Below, one piece after another: positions 1-13,900 of a stretch of DNA of 64,000 nucleotides. The DNA is from Vitellaria paradoxa (lineage: Eukaryota > Streptophyta > Magnoliopsida > Ericales > Sapotaceae), in the NCBI GenBank assembly GCA_019916065.1, contig CM034234.1, positions 4,128,342-4,192,341 of the forward strand, given 5' to 3'. The translations under genes were made by a program, and so were the position numbers. Under the pieces are notes generated by a model. That model was not told the origin of the DNA. It did not search any database and saw only the letters and a list, made by a program, of their open reading frames with translations. The number at the start of each line of letters is the position of its first letter. The stretch's first letter is position 1.

Positions 1-562
1 ATTTTATTTTTAAACGGAGAGTTGGGAGGGGAATGGGGAACTCGCATATAAGCGAGGATGGGAATGTATTTAAGATTATTCTATTTTTGTTCTTTTATAA
101 AAAAATATTTACTTAGTACTAAGCTATTTTTTATAAATTTTAAATTATTTTTACCTAAAAATATAATTTAAAATATATTTTATAAAATTAATTAGTTTAA
201 TTGGGCAAGCTTAGGATTCAAAATCCATATCTATTTGTTAGGCCCACCCGACCCAAGAATTAATTAAATATTAATAAATTTGATTTGATGATTAGTAAAA
301 TATTAATAAACTCAACTCGATACATATCCACCACTAATCTTTTAATAAACAAAAATTGAAGGTTTACACATTCATTTTGATATACACTATGGGTTGGGTT
401 GGGTGAGGTTTGACCCGCCTGGACTGGCCTATCTCTCTTTTGGTCCGATCGGAATCAGAAGAATACTGTCTTGATCCGCTCTATTTTTTTTTTTCAATTT
501 TTAATAATTTATTAATGTTTTAATGAGTGGAGCAGCGGATTGCGAGCAGGATACTTCAAAGA
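1..562. other. AT-rich intergenic DNA, no gene seen
   Basis: This stretch is AT-rich with short homopolymer runs and no reading frame I recognise. Its right edge is the 3' target duplication of the SINE that follows. Confidence 0.5.
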
Positions 563-576
563 GTTTAGACTATCTT

Positions 577-836
577 CTAGTACGTGAAAGTTCGCAGCCG
601 CTACTCTGTACTGGGGTGTGCACAAGGTGAAGCACGCTTCAGGACCCTAGCCGGCAAAGGCCCCTGGAGAGTTAACCAGTCTAGGCAAGCCCTAGCTGAC
701 CGGCACGACTGAGAGGAGACCATTAAGCACCCGCCATTACAGCGGTAACCCACCCCCGTGGGGGAGTCGAACCCGGAACCTCGAGAGACCCAAGCTCTAA
801 GACGAGTACGACTTCCACTCGGCCACCCCCAAAGGA
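577..836 (-). mobile_element. tRNA-derived SINE, copy 1
   Basis: Read on the minus strand, the element starts near 830 with a tRNA-like head. It has an A box (TGGCCGAGTGG) and, about 50 bases on, a B box (GGTTCGACTCC), the internal Pol III promoter of tRNA-derived SINEs. The GC-rich body matches the plus-strand copy at 45763-46024 over nearly its whole length, for example in GGTTACCGCT, CCGGTCAG, CTTGCCTAG, TGCCGGCT, TGTGCACACC and AGTAGCGGCTG. The flanks 563-576 and 837-850 are a 14-bp target duplication with three differences, all C/T. The block is far more GC-rich than its surroundings. The layout recalls Au-type plant SINEs, but the family name is a guess. Confidence 0.8.
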
Positions 837-1107
837 GCTCAGACCATCTTTAACTATATATATTTGTGTATACATACATATATATATATATATATTTCTG
901 GATCGATCTTTCCTAATACTTTTCAATCAATTGAACAAATTCGAAGAGAGATATCAAGCAGAGTAAACATTTAAACTAACCCAGTCAATTTTCCCTTTAT
1001 ATTTCTCATTTGTGCGAGGCCTGGATTCCACTCTCCAACCTGGGGGGCCCATAGTACTTTTATCCAATTTAAATACTTCAATTTCACCCATCTCTTCCTG
1101 CACAAAT

Positions 1108-1108
<1 letters not shown>

Positions 1109-1145
<37 letters not shown>

Positions 1146-1274
1146 ACAAGAGATCGTAAGAAAAAGAACCCTAAGAAGACAAAGAGCAAAAAGCCTTTCG
1201 GATGTGGACAGATTAGAAAGAGAGAGAGAGAGAGAGAGATCAAATGTGATATATATATATATATATATATATAT
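1109..1274. repeat. Microsatellite cluster (CA)n, (GA)n, (TA)n
   Basis: A (CA)n run spans about 1109-1149, a (GA)n run about 1218-1238 and a (TA)n run 1249-1274. Reading frames crossing them are low-complexity artefacts. Confidence 0.9.
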
Positions 1275-1499
1275 GTATCGAAAAAACTTTTGATCTTGAA
1301 AATGGCAGATGGGTTACATTACTTTTGATAGATAAATTGCGAAAGAAATGTGAAAGTAGCCAGAAATTAATCAGACGCATGTAGAATTACCCACTTCTGG
1401 GTGCTAAAAAACCTGAGATGAATATGAAATAGAACTTCAAAAAGTTAGGGTTCGTTGGGGTAAAAAACATGTGAAGACTATACAGAACGATTACCTTTA

Positions 1500-2140
1500 A
1501 TTTTTTGTTGTTTGAGAAGATTTAAATTCCATCGTCACTGCTACGCAAACAAGACCTTCACTTATACTCAACCAAGACCACCTCACGCATATACAAATCT
1601 AGTGGCTAGCTGTTCAACAGATGAACGCGCTAGTTTTCGACAATCAATTTGTCAGCTTGTGATGCAAAAGAACAATAATAATAATAATGATAAATAAACA
1701 AACAAAGGGAAAAAAATAAAATTTATATATATGAAAATCATTTCCAAGGTGAAGAAGAGAAATTCAGACACCAGAAAGTAATAACGTACCGGCTGTAAGT
1801 AATCTTCTCTTCAATCACAAGTTACAAGAAACCCTCTAGATGATAAAAGCAGTTATACAGCGATCTCAAGCCAGTGATGGTAGCATACACTGGAACAGTA
1901 ATTGCAGTACTCTTAGCAACACGATTGATACGATGCATGAGAATTCCATCGCTGTTCAGACACTAGCTCTGATACTCTTTTCTCAATTATCATCGAGCAG
2001 GCAAATGAATTGCATGAGTTTGAGCGAATGTAGGCAGAAAATATTGAAAAAGCGAGGTTGGTTGTATTTGTCGACAAAATTTAAGAGGGTGGTGACGGCA
2101 AGCTGCCCGGAAGAGGAAAGTTGCATTGGAAATTGAAAAT
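1500..2140. other. Less AT-rich segment, no gene called
   Basis: This segment is visibly less AT-rich than its flanks and has short open frames on both strands, none of which I recognise. Minus-strand splice-like signals occur (for example GCCG followed by GTACGT near 1790), so it could be part of a transcribed untranslated region. I see no protein domain. Confidence 0.25.
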
Positions 2141-4895
2141 TGTTTTGAGGTTGGTATTTAATGTAAAAAATTATTAAGAGAGTTAATGAGATATATATTG
2201 ATTTAAAATGTATTTTTTTTTTAACAGAAAGCGCTTTTACTAGAATTTTTTTATATATATTAAAAAAAAAAGCCAAGAACGAGGCTTAAGAGTAATGCTG
2301 TACAACTAAAAAATCCTACTAAAATGGTGTGATTTTATTGTGAACCTATCAATTTAGACGAAGAATTTATTAAATAAAATTTTTACTGCAAAAATAATAT
2401 TACCACATCATTTTAGTAGCACTTTATTGTAAAAGATTATAGTAGATAAATATTTTTTTATTATAACGGTTATTTTTTGAAGAGTAATTTTATACTTTTT
2501 TTTTTAAGAGTAGTTTTACAAAATCAATAGTTTACTTTTAAAATTAACAAACAGAACACTTGTAACCCATCACTTCGAAAATAATAAGCACCGTAGATGA
2601 GGCTATGATGGGGCTCGGGGGCCCTGCCCTCCCTGAGTTTCAGAAAATTATTCCTACTTGTACATGTAAATTTTAGATTAAAAAAAATTATATTATAATT
2701 TGGCTCTCTTAAAATTTAAAAAAAATAATTGGTCTCGATAAGAAAAACACCACAATTAGTACAAACAAATTCTGGTTAAAAAATTAACTTATGGACCAAT
2801 TTTTTAGAATTTTTTTAATTATAATATATAATTCAAAATTTAAAAACTTAACTAATTGAATTATTTATATATAAATATTAATTTATTTGTTATTTACTAA
2901 ATATAATTTATAGTATTAGTTATAAATTTTTTCTAGACCTAAATTTAACCTAAGAGAAAAAATGGCCCCCCAACTAAAATTTCTGGCTTCATTCCTGATA
3001 AGTACTATTACTGTATAAGTCTGCTAATTACAACTCTACTATTACTACTTCATTATAATTTCACATTTTTATATATTTTTATAATCGAAGGGCAATTTTC
3101 TTCTTTCAAATATTATGTCCTCAACCAAACCAAATAATTGTGGTCTAAAATTCTGAAAAAAAAATGGTGGTATAGTATTTTTTCCTCAGCCGAAAAATCT
3201 ATATTTTACATCTTACTAACAAGAAAAAAATATTTAAAAAAATATCATTTATTTTTAAAAATATAAAGTGAGAAGAATTAAATCTAGTAAGGAAAAAAAC
3301 ATTTATTAATTAGTATATATACAGGACCATGCATTTATGTATAATGAGGACAAAAAGATGCTGTATTTGCTAAAGAAATCTGAGAAATAGATATTGCATT
3401 TAATATTAGAAAGTTAATAGAGAAAAAACATTTAATATAAATTAGAAAGTTAATGGAGAGAATATAAATAATATTAAATTTATTAGGAGAGAGAAATATA
3501 GATAACGATGTAATATAAATTATAGTTAAAACTCTCTTTTTAACAACTAGAAATGGACACACAGCATGTATATATTTTTTATTAAATTTTTATTCTACTA
3601 AAATAAAATTATAAAAATTAAAAAAAGTAGTTTAAATAGTAAATAATAAGTAGTTAAAGACTATTTAAATGGATGACAACTAATTAAGGAGCATTTAACA
3701 AAAATAAAACAGTTGCAAAAGAAATTAGTAGTTGAAAGTTGTTTAAAGAAAACAAAAATATAAATAAGCGAACTTACTTAATTACATTATATTTATAAAA
3801 ATATATTTTCAATACCATTAAAGTTATACGTATTTATAGAAAATTTAAAAATATTATAAAAAAATACTTCACCAAAATAATTTTTTATAAATTTTAACAT
3901 CTCATCATTATCCTTAATATTTGTTTTATACAATAGTGTGTGTGTATTTATGTGTGTGTGTGTGTGTGTATAGCAGAAATATCAGAAAAGGATAGGGTCT
4001 TTCAGTGAAGGGAGGTTGCAATGTTAACGAAAGTTGCAGCATCTTCCCATAAAATTGCTTGTAAGTATCCTGTGAGAGCATGGTTTTTTGATTTTTCTAA
4101 TACTCTGAAAATGTCTGTTCTAATCTTAAATTTTAACATTTTTACCTACTTTTAAATTCATATGAATTAAAATTTTAAACATAGCTTACCAATCTAATGA
4201 AATAAAGCGTAACAAACACAATTCAAAACCAATGAATAGGGTTCCAACCCTAAACGGCATCTTCTTAATTTTAGTCTCTTTTCGTGTTCCAAATTCATTC
4301 CAACACTCCTCCATTACTCATTACGAGACTTCAAGCTATTTGATTTCCTCGTGTTTTTCAGGACTTGATTGTCAAGGGTGCTATCTTGATCAATTGATTT
4401 AAAACTCAAAACACAGAAAAAATTGATCAAGTAAAAACATTCATTCAACAATATTGAAATTATCTATATTTAACTAATATATGTATCACCATGAATATGG
4501 AATATTAGGGGATAACCACTTGACAAGTTAAAGCTTGACTATAAGTTTTCAAATCAAGTTTTAAAAACTTGTTACATAGCCGAGCTCAACTTGTTAACAA
4601 GCCTACGCTCAACTTAGTTGTTAACCTTCAATGACCACATTACCTTAAATGTTACATATATTTGACGCACCTGAGAATAGAAGAAATTTGACACAAACAT
4701 TAATATATACATATATATATGGAAATGCCAGTATTTGAAAAAATAATAATAATAATGACAAACACAAATATCTAATAACATCTCAGATCATAAAACTCTA
4801 AATCATCATCCACAACCAGGAACATGGTTTTTGAAACTTAAACTATCATCCACATCCAACAAGTTAAAACATCCGACAATATTCCAGACTTGGAC
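2141..4895. other. AT-rich intergenic DNA
   Basis: The stretch is mostly A/T with a (GT)n run at about 3938-3971 and one member of a dispersed AT-rich repeat (separate entry). G/C-rich patches near 2608-2630 and 2960-2985 could be the ends of an old transposon, but I could not define termini. No gene seen. Confidence 0.4.
3590..3770 (+). repeat. Dispersed AT-rich repeat, copy 1
   Basis: The core AAATAGTAAATAATAAGTAG is followed by a TTAA-rich body. It aligns along its length with the reverse complement of 53060-53230 and more loosely with 30890-31055. It codes for nothing visible; it may be a MITE or a fragment of a larger non-autonomous element. Confidence 0.5.
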
Positions 4896-4901
4896 TTTAT
4901 T
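4896..4901 (-). terminator. Candidate poly(A) signal of MBD gene 1
   Basis: AATAAA on the minus strand lies about 75 bases beyond the stop codon of MBD gene 1. Position is the only support. Confidence 0.3.
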
Positions 4902-4976
4902 AAAGAAAGAAAGAAAGAAAGCACACATGCAAGAAGGTAACATATCTAGCAAGGCTCAACAGCCAGCTAGTTGTTT

Positions 4977-7900
4977 TCATTTTTTGTTCGACTCCTTAAG
5001 AGCAGCAACAGCTGAAACCGATGGTTCATCATGAACTTTCTGCAATTCATTGATAATCAATGGTTCATCTGTCATCAGTTCATTCACCATAGCAGCATTT
5101 TCATCAGACAGCTCAGTGGTGCGATCCTTTCCTGCTCCTGGCTCTCCTTGACCCTCCTTTTTCCCTGCAAACATGTTACGAGACTCATCCAAAACAGATT
5201 TAATAAAGAGGTAATTAACAAATCAAAAATGTAGAATTCTAGTATAAGATTGAAGTAACCTTGTGCTGGCACATCACTTGATTCCATGGTTAGCTTTTGT
5301 GAATAATCTTCTTCCATGTTCATCTGATCAGTTTCTCCTTCACCATCACTTCCAGTTTCATTGTCACTAAGAATTTGAGGTTTTTGGGCTCCAAATTTAT
5401 TGAGGAGGTTGCGGTGTGCTTGTTTGAGAAATTTCTTCACCTTGACTTCATCAGCACGAGTTGGAAGGATAAAATGCTCCTTCATTTGTAATTTGAACAG
5501 ATTGTTGAATGATTCCTGGAGAAAGTTTTTCACCTGGGTTTGGAGATCTTGACTTGATGAAGAGCCTTCTAAATCCCTCTTCTGTCCCCTACTAATTGAA
5601 CCCTACAAAAGTAAAAGCAAAAGCAGTGTGTATCAAACCCTAGTGACCAACAGTAACAATATTTCTCTGATAAAGTTTCAATTATAACTCACCAAAGAGC
5701 GTTTTTGTGATGTGTTCTCATGAACAATGAAGCTCTCTACTTCAAGAAAAGATCGAAACCTTTTGCCTGACTTCTTGTGGAAATAATACTGCAGTCAAGA
5801 AAAAATAAATATGTTTATATATATACCGGCAATAATTACTTGTATTAAAGAGAGTTCTTTTTCTTTTTTTTGGAAAGCAAAAGGAACAGGCTTACATTCG
5901 GATTCTAAAAAACTAACTCTCTCAAAAGTTTATTAGCATGATATAGAAATGGATGAAGATATTGACTAAATTGGTAGCCATGTGATGCGACCAAGGAATT
6001 ATCAAATGAGACCCTCCTACAACCTCAAACCTGACATCCTCCCACGGACCATCTGAAGTTTAACAGTGATAGCGCTATTTGTAATTCTTCCAAGACTGCC
6101 GCTTTCACCAACATTATTAGAGATGCTTATGCTATTATTCTGGATGTTAATTATGGACGTCTTCGTGTGCTTTTAGTACTTGCCGCTGAAACTTGTGCCA
6201 TTAGAGTTTCCTGTGCTTTAGCATCTTCTTAAAATCTAAGAGAAACCATATTTGAGAGTGATGCTTGTGTCATCATCGCTTTCGTTTGCTCGAGCGCCAA
6301 CTGTGCTCTTTGGGAGGTCTCTCTATATACTTGATGATGTCCATGCCTGAATTTTTCTCATTGTTGGACTTTTTTTTTTGGTGCAAAAGGCAAGTCAACA
6401 GTGTTGCTCACTTTTTCGCTTCAAATTGTATAAAAAGCTCCCTCACTTTTAGACGTTCACTTATACTTTTAAAATTAGAATTAATTTGCATTGCCGAGAG
6501 TGATTATCTTGTAAACAATTAAGCTTATTTTTTTTTAATACAATTTCTCATTTTCCAAAAAAAAAAAAAGAGAAATTATGTTATAGAAGCTTGAATGATT
6601 TAATAGACCATGCTTTATATGAATTATAATCCATGCCTTTCACAGTACTGCTGCAAAGGCAATGGCTTACAAACATCTAAGTATATTCAAGTAGCACTTT
6701 GTTTGAAGAGTGCGTTGGTATGGAGTTAAAAAAGGGAACTGCACTAAAGTAGGGATGCTAAAATAATCAAATAAAGGAAATATAATGACGTAGGGATGCT
6801 AAAATAATCAAATAATTCAAGCACTGATTGATGTTCGACCCTTTCAAAGTTTATTCGATATTATAATTTGCAAAGTTGAATATATTTTGAGGTTCATTCA
6901 GTTTCGAGTTTGATTTGACTCAATCTGATAAACTTAAATTTCTGTAAAATAATTAAAATACTTTGAGTTAAGCTTGATTTTTTAATTTTAATAAATTAAG
7001 TTTGAACACATTTTTAAATTCTGTAAAATTTTCAAACCCAATTTAAACAATCTAACTCATTGATAATTTATCTCTCTAAGATAAATGTTACCCTTATGGA
7101 ATTTCATCCCTTTTAATTGCATTTGATATAATTCATAGAAATTTATATTAGTCGATATTTTACCTCATTGATAGTTAAAATTTTTTTTTTTGTTTTGGAT
7201 AGAATAATATGAATGAAAATTTATGAGAGTAAATGGATAAAATTTTTATCAAACCCACCCTGAATGTATCAATTTACAATCTTTGACAAACTAGTGCTAT
7301 TAAAATGAAAAACAAAAAAAGCAAAGCTTTTAGTGATATGTTCAGTTAATTAAATACCTTATCAACCCTTCCATTAGTTTCCCGCTCTCTTTTTTCAATC
7401 TCCCATCCTTCTAGCCTTTCACGCAATGACAATTGTTTCACGCTACCATCCACTTGTGCTTCCTATATATATATATATTGCGACAAATAAAATCATTATA
7501 AACCCATCATACTATAAGAATTTAGACAAACTAAATAATGAAGTTACCTCATTCATTTTCTTGACAGTTTCAAAAGTATCATCTGGCAGTATGAAGTTTA
7601 TTGGTCTTGACAATTGTACATTCCTTGAGCGTTTTTTGGAGAACTGATTTTGCTCCTCCGCCGGAAGTTGCTAATACAAATGGAAATGTCACATGGTTAA
7701 TGATACCATAGAAATGTTCTTTAATAAATTAATTTCTTTAATTAACTGTGGTAAAATAAAAGTCATTTTAGCTGTTTGAAGAAAAGAATAATCATGAGAA
7801 AGAAAAATAGAAGAGTGCATATATATTAATGTATTATATTGGACTAATGTATTGTTGTTTACAACGGAAGAGAATCTTATTTATAGGGTTGTAAAGAATA

Positions 7901-10900
7901 CAATTTAGGTATGTTTCCTAAAACTACTTAGGTGTGTTTCTTAAAGTTAAAGATCATATATAATACATATATAGTCAATATATATAACAACTCATTAAAA
8001 ATATAGATATTTTAAGATTTTATGGTAATGGAATAATATATTTTAATATCACGACAAACTCAATGAGGGATAGGAAAGACTAGTTTGAGTTTAGAGACTA
8101 AGAAATGGATTGAATTGGCTAAAGGTGTAGCCAGATGTGAAGCAGTAGCATGAAAATCGAGCATGAGTCACAACGGTGTGTGAATGTGTGTTGAACAGTT
8201 AGCGACACGTAGAAGCATGTTTGGAGATGCGCTTATTCGTTGTATTTGTCATTCCAAGATGAAAAAGATGGTTAGCTAGCCGAGCATAATAGAATTCTTA
8301 ACAAAGAGACTGAAGTTCGAGCACAATAGAGTCTCCAGTAGATAAACTGAAACAGGAAGAAGAAGTGTCTTTAATGGAGAGACTGAAGCAACAAGAAGTG
8401 CTTTCAATAGGGAGACCAGAGTCTCCAATAAATAGAGTGAAGCAGTTATACTGGGATCTTCAATAGAGAGACTAAAGTAATAAGAAATGTCTCCAACAAA
8501 GAAGACTATCAGCAAAAACATCGAAGTTTTTTGTAAAAACACAACGCGAAGACTATCAACAGGAACACTTAAGTTCTTTATAAAAAGCAATAGCACAACA
8601 TCATTTGAATATGTTAATATAAAATTGACACGATTCTATTCGATTCTAAAATAAATTACTTATTCAAATGTACATCAAATTTGAACACGAGTGTTGCATT
8701 TATATGAAAACTCCAATTAAAATATCTATGGGCGCACATGCGTGCGATTATTTCTAAACCAATAATTATTGCTTAAATAGGAATACAGTTGTGTATTAAT
8801 AAAAAAAGGTCAGGGCCTTTCACAATCTTAAAAACTTTATTAGTATTTTTAAACGTTATAATTTTTGAGACTTTCAAGCAGCCGGACCAACTGTGGGTCA
8901 AGCTTTTTAAAGGCATCTACTTCCCTAAAACCAAGCCTATGAAGGTTCAGAATAGATATAACACTTCATGGGTATAGTCCAGTCCGCGCCAAGGGAAAGA
9001 GCTCTTGAATTCAAGACTAAGGTGGAATGTAGTATTTGAAGAAAATATACACATTTGGGAGGACAAATGGCCCAATCATGACCACCTTCCAAGTTCTCTC
9101 CACCAAGCCTCAAGATTGCAAACTCACAAGAGCAAACGACTTGATCTCTTTTAACAACTGTTACTAGAAGCAAACTATTTTTCAAGGGCTATTCTCCAAT
9201 GAAGAAGTTAAAACTGTCTCCGCTATTCCTTTATCAAAGAGAAAAGTACAAAAGATGACCTTATATGACACTTCTCCAAGTAAGGTACTTACTTAGTCAA
9301 CTCAGGTTATCACACTGCCTATGAAAATAAAAGAACGCACAGCCCTTTGGAAGAGCTAGCCTCCTCCTAAACTTTGGAATGCAATGTGGAACATTGTAAG
9401 GTTTTTTAGTGGCAAATCCATACAAAATCTTAAATTAAATATGACAGATTTGCATATTTCCTAAATTGAAGATTTTTCAAAATGGGCAAGTTTCCAAAAG
9501 ATCATAATCGCAATATTGCAATCCAAGTCCAATTAGGAATAAAGAAGAAAACTGCACAGATTAGAAAACACACGCGTAAAAATTCAGTGTACCTCGCAGG
9601 CAATACGCAGGGAGCGCGCGGCTGCGCCACATGGCGCCGGGAGCCCGCAGGATGTACGCAGGTTCGACTTTTTGGCAGTAGAGCTCGCAGGGAGCACGCA
9701 AGGAAACTGATGGTTCGAGTTATAGAAGATTTTATTTCCGTTTAGGAAATCTGCTTGTATATTTAAGTCCTAATTAGAATAGGATTTTGCTTATTTATTT
9801 GAGTCCTAATTAGAATGGGATTTTGCTTGGAATAGGATGTGTAAGTCTATATATATGCACCCAAGCTTAATGTACAAGGGAAAAAAACGAGAGGGGCATA
9901 TTATAGAGTCTTGTGAGATAGAAAATTTTTCCTTGTGAGCTTATAGCTCTTTCTCTTATTTCTATTATTCTTGGTTAAGTCTGTTCACTTTCTAAGGAGT
10001 TAGAAAGTTTGTTTCCACTTGGTCTAGGTGTGTCGAGGATTCGAGCAAGTGCTTGAAAGAAGTCGTGCGAGGAGTCGTAGAGATTTCGAGTGGGTACTTG
10101 TAACCTAATTATATAGTGAAAGTTTGGGTGGTCTCCGAAATCGGACCCGGAGTTTTACCTTTCCTTGTTGGTAAAGGGTTTCTTCGTTACCAATCTTGTG
10201 TTCATTATTTTTTTGATTGGTTAATTGGTTTGGGTGATTCGAAAATTTTCAATTGGTATCAGAGTGGGTCACTCTACGTTCTTGAGTGAGATCTTCAATT
10301 CGAATCAATGGATCCACCACGTGAAGGAGGCTCTAGTTCAAGACCACCATGGTTTGACGGTACTAATTATTCGTATTGGAAGGTACGTATGCAAGCTCAT
10401 CTATTATCCATACATTATAAAGTTTGGCTGTCTGTTATCCAAGGATGGACTGAACCTACACATGAAGTTGAGGGTAGAATTGTTTCAAAGCCAATTGTAT
10501 CCTGGACTAAGTCAGAACAAGAAGGTTCCGAATGGAATTTTAAAGTGTTGAACAATATTTTTGCTGCCGTCTGTCCAAATGAATTTTGTAGAATCTCAAG
10601 TTGTCTCAGTGCAAAAGAAGCTTGGCTTATTCTTCAAACTACACACGAAGGAAACATACAAGTGAAAAAATCCAAACTTCAAAAACTTACATCTGAATTT
10701 GAAGCCATCAAGATGAATAGTGATGAGACGTTTGACGATTTCTATGTTCGTCTAAGTCATATTGTGAATTCATGCCACAACCTTGGAGAACCTATTCCTA
10801 ATTTCAAAGTGGTACGTAAAATTTTACGTTCTCTTCCTCATTCTTTTGATGCTAAAGTTACTGCAATTGAAGAAGTTAGGGATGTAGATGAGATGAAAAT

Positions 10901-13900
10901 TGAAGACTTAGTAGGATCTCTTCAAACTTATGAAGCAAATACGCTCAAATCAAAAAAGGTCTCAAAGGGAATTGCACTCAAAACTGTGGAAGAAGAAGAA
11001 GAAAAAGATTCTGATGATGACGAATTCAATGATGAAAAAGTGATTTTACTAGCAAAGAAATTTACAAAAATTCTCAACAAAGCAAGAAAGATCAAGAAAT
11101 CGGCAACATCAGATTCAAAGTTACAAGGGAAGGAGAAGAAAATCAAAAAAGGTGACAAAAGATCATCAAAGCAATCCCAAAGAATCCAGTGCTTTGAACG
11201 TCAGGGTTTTGGACATATCGCCCAGGAATGCGTAAATAAAAAGAAGAAGAAGCAAGTCAAAGTGATGAATGCCACTCTTGATGATGATTCTGACACCGAT
11301 GAATCTTCCTCCTCTACTTTTGAAGATGAAGGTAATTTTATTGCTTTTGTAGCTTCTCACAATTCTTCTGAAGAGACAAAGCCTAAAACCCTAAGTGATA
11401 CCGAGTCTGAGGACGAAGAATCAGAAGATGAATTCCAAGGTGACATTGCAAAAGCCTACACCCAACTTTGTGAAGAATACTGTGCTCTAAAGAAAAACAA
11501 CAATATACTTGTTCAACAAGCCAATGTGATGAAGAAAAAGAGAGATGTCCCGAAAATTCAAAACGAAAAACTCTCAGGTATGTTATCTACTTTAGAGACT
11601 GATAAACAATCACAATGTAGACTTGTAAAAAAATGGAAAACAAAGTTAGAAGAGAAAGAAAAAGAAGTGAAAGATCTTATGGAGAAAATCAAAGGACTTG
11701 AAGCCAAAGTGAAGACAAATGGAAGCATCCTTGATAAGATGAATGCTAACTCCAATGTCATTGATGAAATTTGGAGTAAGCAAAAACCCCATGGAGATAA
11801 GTCTGGATTAGGCTACAAAGGTGAAAAGACCACATCAGTAGCATCTTCATCATCACCAAAAGTTCCAAAAGTTGCCCCAAAATATGTAGCACCACCAAAG
11901 AGAAGTTCTCTAAAGTTTGTATGTCAACAGTTTCCTCCTCCAAAAGTGAAAGGTACACAATTTTATAAATCCCAATCTTTTGTACCTGTGTGTCACCATT
12001 GCGGCATCAAAGGACATTTCCGCCCTAATTGTCACAAACTCTATGGTCTCCCCTTGAATTATGTGAAAAATTTTTCCAAAGGTCAAAATCCTAGAGTTTC
12101 CATGAAAAATAGGTTTCAAACTCTTTCTAATTTTTCTGAAAATAATTTTGAAAAACCACATCTATTTCAAAAGTCTAATAACCTGAATTTTTCAAGACCA
12201 AAATATGAAAACCTTTTAAAGAAAAAGAGTTCAAATTTTAATAAAAAGCAAAGGCGTGAGAAAAATATTGTCAAGGTCACTTTTCCAAAAACTAGGGCAA
12301 TTTGGGTTAGAAAATTTGATCTTTTAATAAACCCTCAGACGACTTCCGCTTTGAATCTCCTAGGAAGTCTTTAGGTAGTTGTGCACATCCCTAATTTTCA
12401 AAAATAAAAGAAGGATAGGAGTTCATTATTTGTTTTAAAGATATTTTATGACTTCTATTTCCTTTTATGTGCATCAATCATTCAGTCAAATAAATTTGTA
12501 ATGGATTAAAAATTTATATTTCAATGTAAATTGAAAAGACGTGTTTTGGTGAACTTTGCTATAATTTTGATGTGCTTCTTTAAACACTTGACTGATTTTG
12601 CATATATCTTTTTCCTCCTAGATCTTGAATTACTGTTTGATGCGTTTAAAAAATGTTGAAGAGAAAAAAAAATATCCTGTCTTGAAAAGGGCTACCGGTG
12701 GGATAAGTGAGAAGCCCCTTAATGACTTGTTGCTTGTTAAGGGAAAAGCTACCTACTCATAAATGTGTGAAAGCCATCAGGACCTTGAAAGGGATATGCA
12801 TGAAGATTTGTGGCTGGATTAAAAAAAAAAAAAAAGGAGAGAAAAGAAGAATTGTGGCTGGATAAAAAAAAAAAAATTGCTCTCAATTCATTTGGTGCAT
12901 CAAATATAATATCTTGATCTAGTGATTTATTGAGGGGGAGCCTATATGTTTGATTAGTCATAATCTCACACGCGCACAAGCATTTTCTTTCTATTTTATG
13001 GCTTAATTCATCTCATGGCATGGACTTGGAGATTTATTTGGAAAGATGAATTTTAGTTTTTTAAATTTATAAGGATTGGATGATAAATTTACATATTTGG
13101 ATATAAGTGAATTAAAATTTCTTTGATCCATTTTATGAACTTTCTATCAATTTTTAGTATTTTTTTAATATTCAAATTTTTTTTTGTGCACAAAATCTAC
13201 CATACAAGAATTTCCAACAGAGATTCACACGGAAGGTGTTGACTATTTTTGTTACATTTTTTTTATTATTTTGAGACCTTGTCAATTCATATCATAAAGG
13301 GGGAGTAGAAAATTTTAAAATTTGGGTGATTTTATTATCTTGTGATCTTGGAACTAGATTTGAAAATTGAACTTGAGTGTTGTTTTAAAATTTAATTTTT
13401 GCCGTATGATACCTTGATGTGTTTGTTCAAGTGTTGCAGATTTTATTTTGAAATTTAATTTAAATTTTGATATGGAATTGCCAAGGGGGAGATTGTAAGG
13501 TTTTCTAGTGGCAAATCCATACAAAATCTTAAATTAAATATGACAGATTTGCATATTTCCTAAATTGAAGATTTTTCAAAATGGGCAAGTTTCCAAAAGA
13601 TCATAACCGCAATATTGCAATCCAAGTCCAATTAGGAATAAAGAAGAAGACTGCACAGATTAGGAAACACACGGGTAAAAATCCAGTGTACCTCGCAGGC
13701 AATACACAGGGAGCGCGCGGCTGCGCCACATGGCGCCGGGAGCCCGCAGGATGTACGCATGTTCGACTTTTTGGCAGTAGAGCTCGCAGGGAGCACGCAG
13801 GAAAACTGATGGTTCGAGTTATAGAAGATTTTGTTTCCGTTTAGGAAATCTGCTTGTGTATTTGAGTCCTAATTAGAATAGGATTTTGCTTGGAATAGGA

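Noticed and set aside
700..835. A functional tRNA gene, because of the A and B boxes
   Set aside because: The boxes sit at the head of a 260-bp element with target duplications and a second copy elsewhere; no acceptor-stem pairing was seen. It is a SINE head.
971..1243. Minus-strand frame with a Val-Cys run
   Set aside because: It is the translation of the (CA)n and (GA)n microsatellites.
1840..2276. Overlapping frames on both strands near 2 kb as genes
   Set aside because: Both are short, with no domain or composition support; transcription is possible but unproven.
8276..8596. 106-codon leucine-rich frame on the minus strand
   Set aside because: It arises from a degenerate tandem repeat inside an intron, with no domain.
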